Below, in pieces: positions 1 through 8,313 of a stretch of 64,000 nt of DNA. Origin of the DNA: Bradyrhizobium sp. CCBAU 53340 (GTDB taxonomy: Bacteria > Pseudomonadota > Alphaproteobacteria > Rhizobiales > Xanthobacteraceae). Below the pieces are notes generated by a model. It ran no database searches. It had not been told where the DNA came from and worked only from the letters and a program-made list of their open reading frames with translations. The position numbers were made by a program, and so were the translations under genes. Numbering within the stretch: position 1 is the stretch's first letter; the number at the start of each line of letters is the position of its first letter. The stretch covers positions 434,001 through 498,000 of the forward strand of contig NZ_CP030056.1 in NCBI RefSeq assembly GCF_015291645.1. The letters run 5' to 3'.

Positions 1-1093
1 CGGCCAGCAGTGAGCCGCCGCTGTCGCGAAGCAGGCGAATGATGTTGAACAAGTCCACATCGCCCTCGTCATGATAGACCTCGACGAAGTCGTTCTGGCT
101 GGCGCGGACATTGCGGAAGTGGATCTGATGAATCTTCTTTCTCTTGATCAAACCGTATAACAGCGCAAGCTGATCAACCCCTTCAGGCATCGATTCCCGT
201 GAGACCCCGGTATCGTATTGAAAGCCATTATGAGGTGAATCGTACAGCTTCTCGTATTTGAGCAGCGCGTTCGCATAATCGCCGGCATCGAAGCTGTCGA
301 CACCGAGATAGCCGAGAGGCAGGCCGCCCGGATCGTAGGGGTGGCAAGCCATTTTGACCCCGCTCTCCGCGGCCACGGGGATGACGCGGGACGCCCAAAC
401 ATGCAGGCGCTCCCAATAGTCGTCCGCTGAGACACGGCCTGCAGGGGTCGGCGGGAGGTCGCGCCAATTGTCTTCTAGCTTGAACGCGTCGTATTCCGAC
501 CCACCACGGCCCTGAACTTTGCGATTGCGCCGGATCGGGGTCAAATTCCAATGATAGCTGATGATCTTGACCCCGGCGCGGCCGGCGGTTTGGACGTTTT
601 CGCAAATCAGATCCAGATAACGGTCGCGTTCCGGCCCCGGCGCCATCGCGATGTACGCCGAATCCATCCGGATGCTCTCCCAGATGAGATCGTTTTTCTG
701 CAGCGTGTCGGCGATGCGCATCATGCCTTCGAGGCTCCAGCGCGTGGTGGGCTGAAGCCGCGCGCCTCCCATGCCCGTGCCGAGCGCCTGAGCGCGAGCA
801 AGCGCACCCTCGTCGGGCGTATCGCTTCCAAAGACGTCCGGAGCGGCGTTTCTCGTCTCCAGCGAGACATCGAGATAGCGAATGCCCCACCGCTGGTGCC
901 ACTGCATGTTCTGCCGCGAGGTCACCGGTCCTCTGTCGAAGTTGCGTTGGCCACCCAGCCTGATCTTGTCGTTGACGCGCACGGCAAGCGAAGGGACGCC
1001 GCCGCTTGGCTCCTGCTCCGCGACCGCTGCACCTGACATGCCAGCGCTGGCGGACATGGCCAATAGGGCCTTTGTAAAGTCGCGCCGATCCAT
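1..1093 (-). CDS. Mannonate dehydratase (UxuA)-like TIM-barrel protein, 3' end outside window
   Basis: Reads leftward and leaves the window, so 364 codons are visible with no stop. The start at 1093 has GGAG about nine bases upstream; an ATG at 1102 sits directly on that GGAG and is less likely. The N-terminus (MDRRDF followed by a short hydrophobic run to about residue 24) resembles a twin-arginine export signal. The body matches mannonate dehydratase: a metal-site segment reading KMACHPYDP and, further on, IHFRNVRAS...DFVEVYHDEGD, the counterpart of the HFRD...F.E..H..G stretch of UxuA. Known UxuA enzymes dehydrate D-mannonate to 2-keto-3-deoxygluconate in the cytoplasm. A Tat-like leader and a place behind a dicarboxylate carrier are unusual, so the substrate is uncertain. 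It is probably the last gene of the 4541-to-1 operon. Confidence 0.75.
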   Translation of the reverse strand, partial: MDRRDFTKALLAMSASAGMSGAAVAEQEPSGGVPSLAVRVNDKIRLGGQRNFDRGPVTSRQNMQWHQRWGIRYLDVSLETRNAAPDVFGSDTPDEGALARAQALGTGMGGARLQPTTRWSLEGMMRIADTLQKNDLIWESIRMDSAYIAMAPGPERDRYLDLICENVQTAGRAGVKIISYHWNLTPIRRNRKVQGRGGSEYDAFKLEDNWRDLPPTPAGRVSADDYWERLHVWASRVIPVAAESGVKMACHPYDPGGLPLGYLGVDSFDAGDYANALLKYEKLYDSPHNGFQYDTGVSRESMPEGVDQLALLYGLIKRKKIHQIHFRNVRASQNDFVEVYHDEGDVDLFNIIRLLRDSGGSLLA

Positions 1094-1117
1094 TTGTTGC
1101 ATCTCCAACACGCCAGA

Positions 1118-2467
1118 TCAGGATAGCGACTTCAGCAGCAGGGTCGCGATCACAATCATGATCGCCCCGCCGACACGAGTGGCGATCTGGGCGAATGCCA
1201 TGAGGCCCATGCGATCGGCGGCGCCAAGGATGGCAACATCCCCGGTGCCGCCCAGTCCCGAATGGCAGGCGGTGACGATCGCAGCCTCGACCGGATACAT
1301 GTTTAGCCACTTGCCGACATAAAAGCCGGAGGCAATCATGGCCAGCACGGTCGCGGTGCAGATCATGATGTATCCCGGGTTGAAGGAGGCGACGAGTTGT
1401 TCCCATTTGACCAGCAATGCGCCCATGGCGACGAGGATCGCAAAGGTCAGGTTGGTCGACATGAACTTGTTGATCTGGTAGGCGCCGAGCTCCATCTCGT
1501 TCGGTAGGATCTTGGTCAGCTTCAACGCGACCGCCGCGATGATCATCATGATCGGTCCAGGTATCCCTGTAAATGGCGCTAGGGTCATGCCAAGCACGAA
1601 TAGACCGCAGGACAGCACCATACCTGCTCCCAGCAATCCGAGATCAATAGGCCGATCGGGCCGCACGTCGCCTAGGATGTCATTGTCGCCGGTCTTGACC
1701 AGCATGCCCTGCCCGCTCAGATCGCGCCGTCTCTCGCCAAGGCGCGCAAGAAGCCCGGCGCAAACGATTGCGACCACGTTGCCGAGCAATGCCGCAGGCA
1801 CCATGTGTGCGACAAGATCGGCTTGCGGCCGCTGCAAGATCTCGGAATAAGCAATGGAGAGCGGCAATACGCCCTCGGCAAGGCCGCCGCCGACGATCGG
1901 AATGATGATGAAGAAGAACGTGTCCTTGGGAGTATACCCGAATGCCAGCCCGACCAGAATGCCGGCCGAGACGGCGGCAATGGTCCCGATCAGAAGCGGA
2001 ACGAACATGCGGATGAAGCCTTGAACCAAGACGCGGTAGGGCATTCCGAGGATTGAGCCTGCGACGAGACAGGCGATGAAGAAGTATTGAAAATTGGCGG
2101 TCCGGAACGTCGTGGTGATTGCTTTAAGGGCGGCATCCGGCATCAAGCCATAGCTTACCAGTGCTGCCGGAACGAACAGGCATAGGATCGCGGTCCCACC
2201 GATCTGCTTGAGAACCGGTATCGTCTGGCCAAGCTTGCCCAGCAGAAAGCCGAGCAGCATGAGGACCAGGAGACCGCCGATCACATCGTTCGGGAGCTTT
2301 CCAGAGTAAACCGCGGCAGCACAGACGATGGCCGCTCCGACGTATATGCTGATTGGCAACGGGCCGATCTTGACGCCGTTGAGCTTCGTCGAAGGGATTG
2401 CCTCCGGCGCGGCCGGACGAAAAGTCGTGTCAACCAAAGTTCCCTCCAATTTTGTTATTTTCGTCAT
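1118..2467 (-). CDS. 2-hydroxycarboxylate transporter family (CitS/MleP-like) Na+ symporter
   Basis: A 449-residue polytopic membrane protein with about eleven hydrophobic segments. Two glycine-rich re-entrant motifs typical of the 2HCT family are visible: IVGGGLAEGVLPLS near residue 190 and SGLGGTGDVAILGAADRM near the C-terminus. Family members carry citrate, malate, lactate or similar 2-hydroxy- or dicarboxylates with Na+ or H+. The gene lies 44 bases behind the LeuD-like gene and 24 bases before the mannonate dehydratase-like gene, so it is probably co-transcribed with both. The neighbouring aconitase-family dehydratase suggests import of a di- or tricarboxylate that the dehydratase then converts, such as maleate, citraconate or malate. 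That substrate is inference; the family assignment is strong. Confidence 0.9.
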   Translation of the reverse strand: MTKITKLEGTLVDTTFRPAAPEAIPSTKLNGVKIGPLPISIYVGAAIVCAAAVYSGKLPNDVIGGLLVLMLLGFLLGKLGQTIPVLKQIGGTAILCLFVPAALVSYGLMPDAALKAITTTFRTANFQYFFIACLVAGSILGMPYRVLVQGFIRMFVPLLIGTIAAVSAGILVGLAFGYTPKDTFFFIIIPIVGGGLAEGVLPLSIAYSEILQRPQADLVAHMVPAALLGNVVAIVCAGLLARLGERRRDLSGQGMLVKTGDNDILGDVRPDRPIDLGLLGAGMVLSCGLFVLGMTLAPFTGIPGPIMMIIAAVALKLTKILPNEMELGAYQINKFMSTNLTFAILVAMGALLVKWEQLVASFNPGYIMICTATVLAMIASGFYVGKWLNMYPVEAAIVTACHSGLGGTGDVAILGAADRMGLMAFAQIATRVGGAIMIVIATLLLKSLS

Positions 2468-2511
2468 CCGGGCTGCGGCCAGTCTGCTGGCCGCGAGGAC
2501 TGGCTTGCCAG

Positions 2512-3120
2512 TCAGAAGATCCAGGGATTCTCCGCAGCATGGCGTGCTTCGAAAGCGCGGATGTCGTCAGCAAGGACCAGGGTTGATGCGACGAAATCCC
2601 GGCCCGTCAGGAACGCCTCTTTCCTCGTCGGCTCGATGTCGAATTTGATCGGGCGGCGGCCACGGTCGAAGCGGATCGTCTGCGCTGCAAGATCAACGAA
2701 GACGTCGTTGCGCTCACGATGTGCCACAGCGTTAGCGATCTCAGCTACGAGATCGGGTTCGAGCGAGATCGTCAACAGGCCGTTGTTGCCGCAATTGTCA
2801 TTGAATATCCCGGCGAAGCTGGTGCCGATCAATGCCCGGATGCCGAGCTGTTGAAGCCCCCACACCGCGTGCTCGCGGCTCGAACCGCAGCCGAAATTTG
2901 GGCCGACCACGAGGAAGCAAGCGTTGCGATAACCGTCCTGATTGAGAATAAACTCGGGATTGGGTTTACCGGCGGAGAAGCGCAGCAGATTGAAGGCGCC
3001 CTCGCCCAGCCCGCTCCGGTCCACGCCCTTAAGAAACATTTTGGGCATGATCACGTCGGTGTCGATGTTTGGCGACATCATGGGTGCAGCGACGCCTGAA
3101 ACTTGATCGAATGGCATCAT
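2512..3120 (-). CDS. leuD: 3-isopropylmalate dehydratase small subunit-like (LeuD family)
   Basis: A 202-residue swivel-domain subunit of the aconitase superfamily. The N-terminal SPNIDTDVIMPKMFLK and central PNFGCGSSREHAVWGL motifs are the family's substrate-contact loops. It overlaps the large-subunit gene by four bases (ATGA), which implies translational coupling and an obligate complex. Together the pair would hydrate or dehydrate a 2- or 3-hydroxy diacid in the cytoplasm. Leucine biosynthesis is not the best reading, because no leuA or leuB lies nearby and the operon carries a diacid symporter. Related pairs act on maleate, citraconate or dimethylmalate. The symbol gives the family, not a proven role. 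Confidence 0.88.
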   Translation of the reverse strand: MMPFDQVSGVAAPMMSPNIDTDVIMPKMFLKGVDRSGLGEGAFNLLRFSAGKPNPEFILNQDGYRNACFLVVGPNFGCGSSREHAVWGLQQLGIRALIGTSFAGIFNDNCGNNGLLTISLEPDLVAEIANAVAHRERNDVFVDLAAQTIRFDRGRRPIKFDIEPTRKEAFLTGRDFVASTLVLADDIRAFEARHAAENPWIF

Positions 3121-4541
3121 TGGCCTGCAACTCCCAGCAGTGAACGAACGTCAGCGATGTGGCCGGTGACCGCGGCCGCGGCCACCATTGCCGGACTCAT
3201 GAGATGCGTGCGGGCGCCTGGTCCCTGGCGGCCTTCGAAATTTCGGTTGGTCGAGGACGCACACCGCTCTCCGGGCTTGAGCACATCGTCATTCATGGCA
3301 AGGCACATCGAGCAGCCGGATTGCCGCCATTCGACGCCGGCATCCGTGAACACTTTTGCAAGGCCTTCAGCCTCGGCTTGCGCTCTGACGTGGGTCGATC
3401 CCGGCACTACGATTGCCCGTACACCGGCCGCAACACGGCGGCCACGAAAGACCTCGGCCGCGTCGCGCAAATCCTCGATGCGCGAATTCGTGCAGGAGCC
3501 GATGAACGCAAAATCGATCGGGACGGATTGAATGGGATCACCGGCTCGAAGCCCCATATAGCTCAGGGCGCGAAGGGCCGCGGCCTTGCGTTCAGGCGCC
3601 ACCTGTTGCGCAGGATCGGGGATAATATCGGTCACTGCAATTGCCTGGTCGGGGCTGGTTCCCCAGGTGACGAGAGGGGCGACATCCGCGACATCGAGCG
3701 CAACCTCGCGGTCGAACCGGGCATCGGGGTCCGAGGCGAGCGTCAGCCATTTCTTGGCCGCTCGCTCCCACATCTCGCCCTTTGGCGCGCGCGGCCGGCC
3801 CTTTAAATAGTCCAGCACCTTCTGGTCCGGGGCGACCACGACACCACGCGCGCCCGCTTCGACGATCATGATGGACATGACGATGCGGCCTTCGACGCTC
3901 ATGTTTGAGACGACGGGGCCAGTGAACTCAACGGCATAGCCAGTAGCCCCGTCGGCGCCGATCCGCCGGATGATCTCCATGACGATATCTTTCGGCGTGA
4001 CCCCGAACGGGACGTCTCCGGTGAGGTGGATGCGCATCGTTTTGAGGCGTCGGTAGCGCACCGTCGAGGTTGCAAGATAGTGCTCGATATCGGAGGTCCC
4101 GATGCCATAGCCGAGCGCGCCGAAGGCGCCATAGGCGGTGCTGTGGCTGTCGCCGGCGGCGATGACCATACCTGGCATGACGAGGCCCTGCTCGGGGGCG
4201 ACGACGTGCTCGATGCCTTGGCGCGGATCGAGAATATCGAAATATTCGATGCCGAAATCCCGGGCGTTTTCAGCGAAGTAGTCAACTTGGCGCGCGGCGC
4301 CGCTATCCGGCATGGCGCGGGTGCGTTGTGCGGCTGTAGGGTTGACGTGATCGACCACCATCAGCGCCGCTTTGGGATTCCAAACTTTCCGCCCCGCGGC
4401 GCGCAGGCCGGCAAACGCCTGGGGGCTGGTATACTCGTTGAGGACGGTTCGGTCGACGTACAGCAGGACGAGCCCGGCATCATCCAGATTGCGGACCACA
4501 TGGGAGTCCACCAGCTTGTCATACAACGTGCGCGCGGCCAT
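3117..4541 (-). CDS. leuC: 3-isopropylmalate dehydratase large subunit-like (LeuC family, [4Fe-4S])
   Basis: A 474-residue aconitase-family large subunit. Cys350 (GSCTNS), Cys410 and Cys413 (GCSMC) are the three ligands of the [4Fe-4S] cluster. GDSHSTAYGAFGALGYGIGTSD near residue 130 and STNRNFEGRQG near the C-terminus are further family signatures. The start is the ATG at 4541, which has GGAGG seven bases upstream; a TTG five codons earlier is also open but would sit on the ribosome site. It is the first gene of a leftward operon and is divergent from a LysR regulator with a 110-base gap. A paralogous pair lies at 61948-64000 in a gentisate cluster. A catabolic hydratase (maleate or citraconate type) is my preferred role; genuine isopropylmalate isomerase cannot be excluded. 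Confidence 0.9.
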   Translation of the reverse strand: MAARTLYDKLVDSHVVRNLDDAGLVLLYVDRTVLNEYTSPQAFAGLRAAGRKVWNPKAALMVVDHVNPTAAQRTRAMPDSGAARQVDYFAENARDFGIEYFDILDPRQGIEHVVAPEQGLVMPGMVIAAGDSHSTAYGAFGALGYGIGTSDIEHYLATSTVRYRRLKTMRIHLTGDVPFGVTPKDIVMEIIRRIGADGATGYAVEFTGPVVSNMSVEGRIVMSIMIVEAGARGVVVAPDQKVLDYLKGRPRAPKGEMWERAAKKWLTLASDPDARFDREVALDVADVAPLVTWGTSPDQAIAVTDIIPDPAQQVAPERKAAALRALSYMGLRAGDPIQSVPIDFAFIGSCTNSRIEDLRDAAEVFRGRRVAAGVRAIVVPGSTHVRAQAEAEGLAKVFTDAGVEWRQSGCSMCLAMNDDVLKPGERCASSTNRNFEGRQGPGARTHLMSPAMVAAAAVTGHIADVRSLLGVAGQ

Positions 4542-4619
4542 CCCGCCTTCCTCCAAAGCTTCTTTCCGGCCACCGTGACGCGCGCGCGACTAGAAATCCA
4601 ATGCCGGATGCTGATATCG

Positions 4620-4638
4620 TTATGCAAGGCCTGCATAA
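4620..4638. promoter_or_regulatory. LysR-type operator (T-N11-A dyad)
   Basis: The arms TTATGCA and TGCATAA form a perfect 7-bp inverted repeat around five bases and contain the T-N11-A core typical of LysR-family recognition sites. It lies in the 110-base divergent gap between the leuC-like gene and the LysR gene, 13 bases upstream of the LysR start. That fits autoregulation and control of the leftward operon. Confidence 0.55.
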
Positions 4639-4651
4639 ACGAGAGCTCTCC

Positions 4652-5575
4652 ATGGAGATCAACTGGTTATACGATTTCATCGCGGTTGCGACAGCGCGCA
4701 GTTTTTCACGGGCCGCAGAGGAGCGAAACTGTTCCCAGCCGGCGCTCAGCCGGAGGATACAGGCGCTCGAGGTCTGGGCTGGCGCATCGCTGCTCGATCG
4801 CACCACGCACAGCGTCAATCTGACGCCCGCTGGTGAAGCCTTTCGTCACACTGCTGACGATATCGTGCGCAGATTGAGTGCCGGCCGGCTCGAGGCGCAG
4901 GAGCGGGCGCGCGGTGCCTCGGACGTACTGAAGTTCGCCTCGACCAATGCGCTGTCGCTGACGTTCTTTCCGGATTGGCTGCGTCGCATCGAGACCGAGC
5001 TACCATTCGTGCCCAACGTACAGCTCGTTGCCAATCATATGGAAGGCTGCGAACGGATCCTCTTGGCGAGCGATGCCCATTTTTTGCTTTGCCATTATCA
5101 TCCGGCCGCCACGACGGCGTTGACGCCGTCGCATTTTCGCTCGCTGCATGTTGGTGACGATCGGCTGATCCCCGCATCGGTGCCGGTTTCGCGCCGCAAC
5201 CGCAAGCCTCGCTTCAAGCTTCCGGGAACGGAGGGCGCGCCTGTACAGTTCTTGAGCTTCCGTTCAGAATCAGGGATGGGACGGATCCTGGAAGCGGTGC
5301 GTGCCACCTCCCCCTTGCAAGCTCATCTTCACACAACATTCACGTCGCATCTGGCGAAGCTTTTGGTCACGATGGTTCAGGCAGGCCGGGGCATGGCGTG
5401 GCTGCCGGAAAGCCTGATCAGTGATCAGCTTGCCTCTGGCGAGATTGTCGCGGCAGGCGGGCAGCAGTGGTACGTGCCGATCGAGATCCACGTATTCCGG
5501 CCTAAACTGCGGCTCGCCCAGGCGGCGGAGGCATTCTGGCAGCACATCGAGAAAGCAGCCACACATTCACGATGA
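4652..5575 (+). CDS. LysR-family transcriptional regulator
   Basis: A 307-residue regulator. The N-terminal winged helix (WLYDFIAVATARSFSRAAEERNCSQPALSRRIQALE) closely follows the LysR pattern and most resembles the HypT/YjiE branch, with the WLYDF opening. The rest is a periplasmic-binding-type effector domain. The start at 4652 gives a normal LysR N-terminus; an upstream ATG at 4601 would add 17 residues with no homology. It is divergent from the leuCD-like/symporter operon, so it is the likely activator of diacid uptake and hydration. The effector is unknown and is presumably the transported acid or its product. Confidence 0.88.
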   Translation: MEINWLYDFIAVATARSFSRAAEERNCSQPALSRRIQALEVWAGASLLDRTTHSVNLTPAGEAFRHTADDIVRRLSAGRLEAQERARGASDVLKFASTNALSLTFFPDWLRRIETELPFVPNVQLVANHMEGCERILLASDAHFLLCHYHPAATTALTPSHFRSLHVGDDRLIPASVPVSRRNRKPRFKLPGTEGAPVQFLSFRSESGMGRILEAVRATSPLQAHLHTTFTSHLAKLLVTMVQAGRGMAWLPESLISDQLASGEIVAAGGQQWYVPIEIHVFRPKLRLAQAAEAFWQHIEKAATHSR

Positions 5576-5618
5576 CGTAAGTAAAGTTGATGCCGCAGCA
5601 GTCACGCTTTTGGCCCGG

Positions 5619-6506
5619 CTATCTCAGTCGCTTATCAGCAGCGATGAAGTCGATAAATGTCCGGACCTTGGCTGAGAGGTATTTGCGCGTCGGATAAACC
5701 GCGAACAATTGGCTTTCGAAGATGCTCTGCTCCGGCAGCACTTGTTCCAGGCGCCCGGCGGCGAGATCCTCGCTGATCAGCCATTTGGGCAGCACCGCGA
5801 GCCCCATGCCTTCCAGGGCGGCCAGGTGCAGCAGAGTCTCGTTGCCGCTGAGCAAAACGGGGTTGAATTTGATAGTCTGCGTCCCACTTTCGCCCTGGAT
5901 GGTGATACTCTCGCCTGGAGAGTGCAGCGCATAGTGCAAGAGGCTGTGTCCGGACAATTCAGCCAGATTCTTCGGGCGCTTTGCGCGATCGAGATAAGCG
6001 GGCGTGGCAACCATATAAAATGGGACCCTTGTGATCGGCCGCGCGATCAATGCCTCGTCAGGCGTGCCCGTCGCACGCAAGGCCAGGTCAAAACCTTCCT
6101 CGACCAGATTGACCAATCGTCCACTGAGATCGATGTTCAGCCGCACCTGTGGATAGCGAGCCTGATAGTCTGCCAAGACTTTCGAAAACTTCGGATTGGC
6201 CATCCAGACCGGTGCGGTTAGCCGCAATGTGCCGCGAGGAACTACGGTCACGTTGCTGACGGCCGCCTCTACCTCATCCAGGGACTCGAGCATTTGACGC
6301 GTCTGCTCGAAATATAATGCGCCGCTTTCGCTCAGGCTGACGCGTCGGCTCGTGCGGTTGAGCAGCCGTGAGCCCAGACGCTTCTCAAGCTGCATCACAT
6401 GCTTACTCGCCATGGCGGGCGAGATGCCCAGCCGCTCTGCCGCGGCTGCAAAGCTCTTGAGCTCGGCAACCAGGCAAAAGACCTTCATGCTGACCAGCGT
6501 ATCCAT
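5619..6506 (-). CDS. LysR-family transcriptional regulator (CrgA-like)
   Basis: A 295-residue LysR protein. The helix-turn-helix MKVFCLVAELKSFAAAAERLGISPAMASKHVMQLEKRLG is followed by an effector domain ending IDFIAADKRLR, the layout of the large CrgA/DsdC-like group. It is convergent with the LysR gene ending at 5575 (44-base gap) and divergent from the DoxX-like gene at 6615. By the usual LysR arrangement it probably controls that gene. The ligand cannot be told from the sequence. Confidence 0.88.
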   Translation of the reverse strand: MDTLVSMKVFCLVAELKSFAAAAERLGISPAMASKHVMQLEKRLGSRLLNRTSRRVSLSESGALYFEQTRQMLESLDEVEAAVSNVTVVPRGTLRLTAPVWMANPKFSKVLADYQARYPQVRLNIDLSGRLVNLVEEGFDLALRATGTPDEALIARPITRVPFYMVATPAYLDRAKRPKNLAELSGHSLLHYALHSPGESITIQGESGTQTIKFNPVLLSGNETLLHLAALEGMGLAVLPKWLISEDLAAGRLEQVLPEQSIFESQLFAVYPTRKYLSAKVRTFIDFIAADKRLR

Positions 6507-6614
6507 TCAGATCATCAACATATAGGAAATGAATCCATCCCAAAACAGATAATGATCCAAAATCGTGAAGCGACCAAACATGGTGACAGCCCTGTGATCG
6601 TCGGAGTGCCTGCC

Positions 6615-7043
6615 ATGTCCACCGCCACCGCCCAAGCCGCCCCGCGGGAACGTCCCCTATGCGTGAGCCTTTGGATCGCTCAAGCCCTCCTCTTTTGCGT
6701 GTTCGCTTCGTCCGGGCTCGCGAAGCTGTTCATGCCGATTCCGCAGTTAGCGGCAATGATGCCATGGACAGGTCAGCACTCTGAAGCATTTGTCCGGGTC
6801 ATCGGACTGATCGACCTCGCCGGAGGAATTGGCGTTCTCGTGCCTGCGTTAACCCGGATTATGCCGCGGCTGACAGTGCTTGCCGCGCTTGGCTGCTCCG
6901 TGTTGCAGGTCTTCGCTATCGTTTTTCATGTCTCTCGCGGCGAGGCCGAGCTCACGCCTCTCAACTTCATCTTGCTGGCCCTTAGCGTCTTTGTTGTCTG
7001 GGGGCGCGGGCGCAAGATACCGGTCGCGCCGCGCCGATCCTGA
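6615..7043 (+). CDS. DoxX-like family membrane protein
   Basis: A 142-residue protein with four hydrophobic segments and the DoxX-like signature: SSGLAKLFMPIPQLA in the first helix, then a short GGIGVLVPALTRI loop and a basic C-terminus (WGRGRKIPVAPRRS). The start at 6615 has GGAG nine bases before it; earlier in-frame ATGs read through non-conserved sequence. DoxX-like proteins are small inner-membrane proteins often found next to LysR regulators and linked to redox or quinone metabolism, but no precise activity is established. It is divergent from the LysR gene at 6506. Confidence 0.82.
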   Translation: MSTATAQAAPRERPLCVSLWIAQALLFCVFASSGLAKLFMPIPQLAAMMPWTGQHSEAFVRVIGLIDLAGGIGVLVPALTRIMPRLTVLAALGCSVLQVFAIVFHVSRGEAELTPLNFILLALSVFVVWGRGRKIPVAPRRS

Positions 7044-7312
7044 TGCCGAGCTCCTAACCAGCCATGGCGGTGCTTCCCGAAGGCTCTCAGGGGATCGATT
7101 GGCGTCGAATTATCCCGGCGGCACGCTCCCACGATGCAGCTTCGCTCATCGCAGCATGTCTTCGCCCCTCCAAATGGATGGTAGCAGCAATCAGCCTCAG
7201 GCAAACCGGGTGTCCAGTTGCGCGCCACTTAAAGCGTTTCATGAGTACGATATAGCGGAGGTCCCGCTGGGCAATGATCCCTAGATCTCCATCGCGCGAG
7301 GGCGCTTTAGGC

Positions 7313-8251
7313 CTATATTCCGAACAGCAAGGCTTGCCGATGTTCGGCCAGCCATTCGCTCAAGGAGACGGGCATCCGTCCTAGGGTGCGCTCAACGAAG
7401 TCATTGCGCGCCCAAACCACCTCGTTCTGTTCTTCGTACTGGAAGAAATCCCAGAGATAGTGCAGCCGGATCTCTCCGAGCTCCCGGTACGCCTCGAAGA
7501 AGCCCGCTCTGCTGCCGTCGTGAACAATTCTTTCCTGAAAAACCTTGGTCATGAGATCGGCGACGTCGCTGAACCTCAGTATGTCCTGTCCGTTGTTCAG
7601 AGTGTGAAATTGACCAATGTGCCGATGATTGCTCGACAGGAAAAGACGTCCGGCCACTTCCGCAATGTCGCGTGGATCGATATAGGGAATCAAGCGTTCG
7701 GGCCAGATCAGCTTTCGCTCCTTCCTCAAGCCGTCCTTCATCCAGTAGAAGTTGTCCATGAAGGTTGCGCCGATGTTCAGGTAGGTGACAGGCAGACCGC
7801 TTTCGTCGAGGATTTCTTTTGCGATGGGGTGTTGGATGGGTAAACCAAGACCATGCTCGCGGAGAGACTGAGGAATTCGCCTTCGATTCGCTTCGGGTTG
7901 TAGGCCGACAAGACGTATAACGTGAACGGCGGACCTTGCCTTCTTGAGCAGGACAACGAGATTTGTCATCGCGTCGGCCTCGTTCGTGCCGCTTCTGGTC
8001 AGTACGAAGATTCCTTCCATTCCGTCGACCGCCTTCTCAAGCGATGCGAGATCAAAATAGCTGGCAATGACGACCTCCGCATGCGGGTGCTCGCGGCGAA
8101 GGACGTCACAATTGGCGGGATTGCTTGTTACGAGGCGCAGCTTGATCTGCGGCGCCTCCTCGCGCAAGAAGTGCGCAAGTGGGCCGCCGATATGAGCCGC
8201 TGCACCGAAAATGAGAATCGTGCTCGGAATCTTCTTCTGACCGTGTCGCAT
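7313..8251 (-). CDS. NmrA-type NAD(P)-binding reductase (atypical SDR)
   Basis: A 312-residue Rossmann protein. It opens with a modified glycine-rich loop (ILIFGAAAHIGGPLAHFL), followed by NPANCDVL at the adenine-ribose position and EGIFVLT and HVIRLVGL strands, as in NmrA/azoreductase-like atypical SDRs. The catalytic Tyr-Lys pair of classical SDRs is absent, so it may be a redox sensor or quinone/NAD(P)H reductase. The start has GAGG eight bases upstream. It ends near the end of the DoxX-like region and follows the acyl-CoA synthetase gene on the same strand after a 62-base gap. No specific substrate is evident. Confidence 0.82.
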   Translation of the reverse strand: MRHGQKKIPSTILIFGAAAHIGGPLAHFLREEAPQIKLRLVTSNPANCDVLRREHPHAEVVIASYFDLASLEKAVDGMEGIFVLTRSGTNEADAMTNLVVLLKKARSAVHVIRLVGLQPEANRRRIPQSLREHGLGLPIQHPIAKEILDESGLPVTYLNIGATFMDNFYWMKDGLRKERKLIWPERLIPYIDPRDIAEVAGRLFLSSNHRHIGQFHTLNNGQDILRFSDVADLMTKVFQERIVHDGSRAGFFEAYRELGEIRLHYLWDFFQYEEQNEVVWARNDFVERTLGRMPVSLSEWLAEHRQALLFGI

Positions 8252-8313
8252 TAACAGACCTCAATAAACCCTGGCGAAGGCCCCAACCTGCCGCGAGCGG
8301 CTGGGTGGCCGCC

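Noticed and set aside
228..1406. Long leftward frame at the left edge
   Set aside because: It is arginine/histidine-rich and spans two genes. The mannonate dehydratase-like frame running from 1093 carries clear family motifs, so this is a shadow frame.
2512..4541. LeuCD pair as leucine biosynthesis genes
   Set aside because: No leuA/leuB is nearby, and a diacid symporter and LysR regulator share the locus. A second LeuCD-like pair sits in a gentisate cluster. A catabolic hydratase is more likely, though not proven.
6507..6614. LysR box between the second LysR and the DoxX-like gene
   Set aside because: Only weak T-N11-A candidates were visible, with no symmetrical arms, so no site is called.
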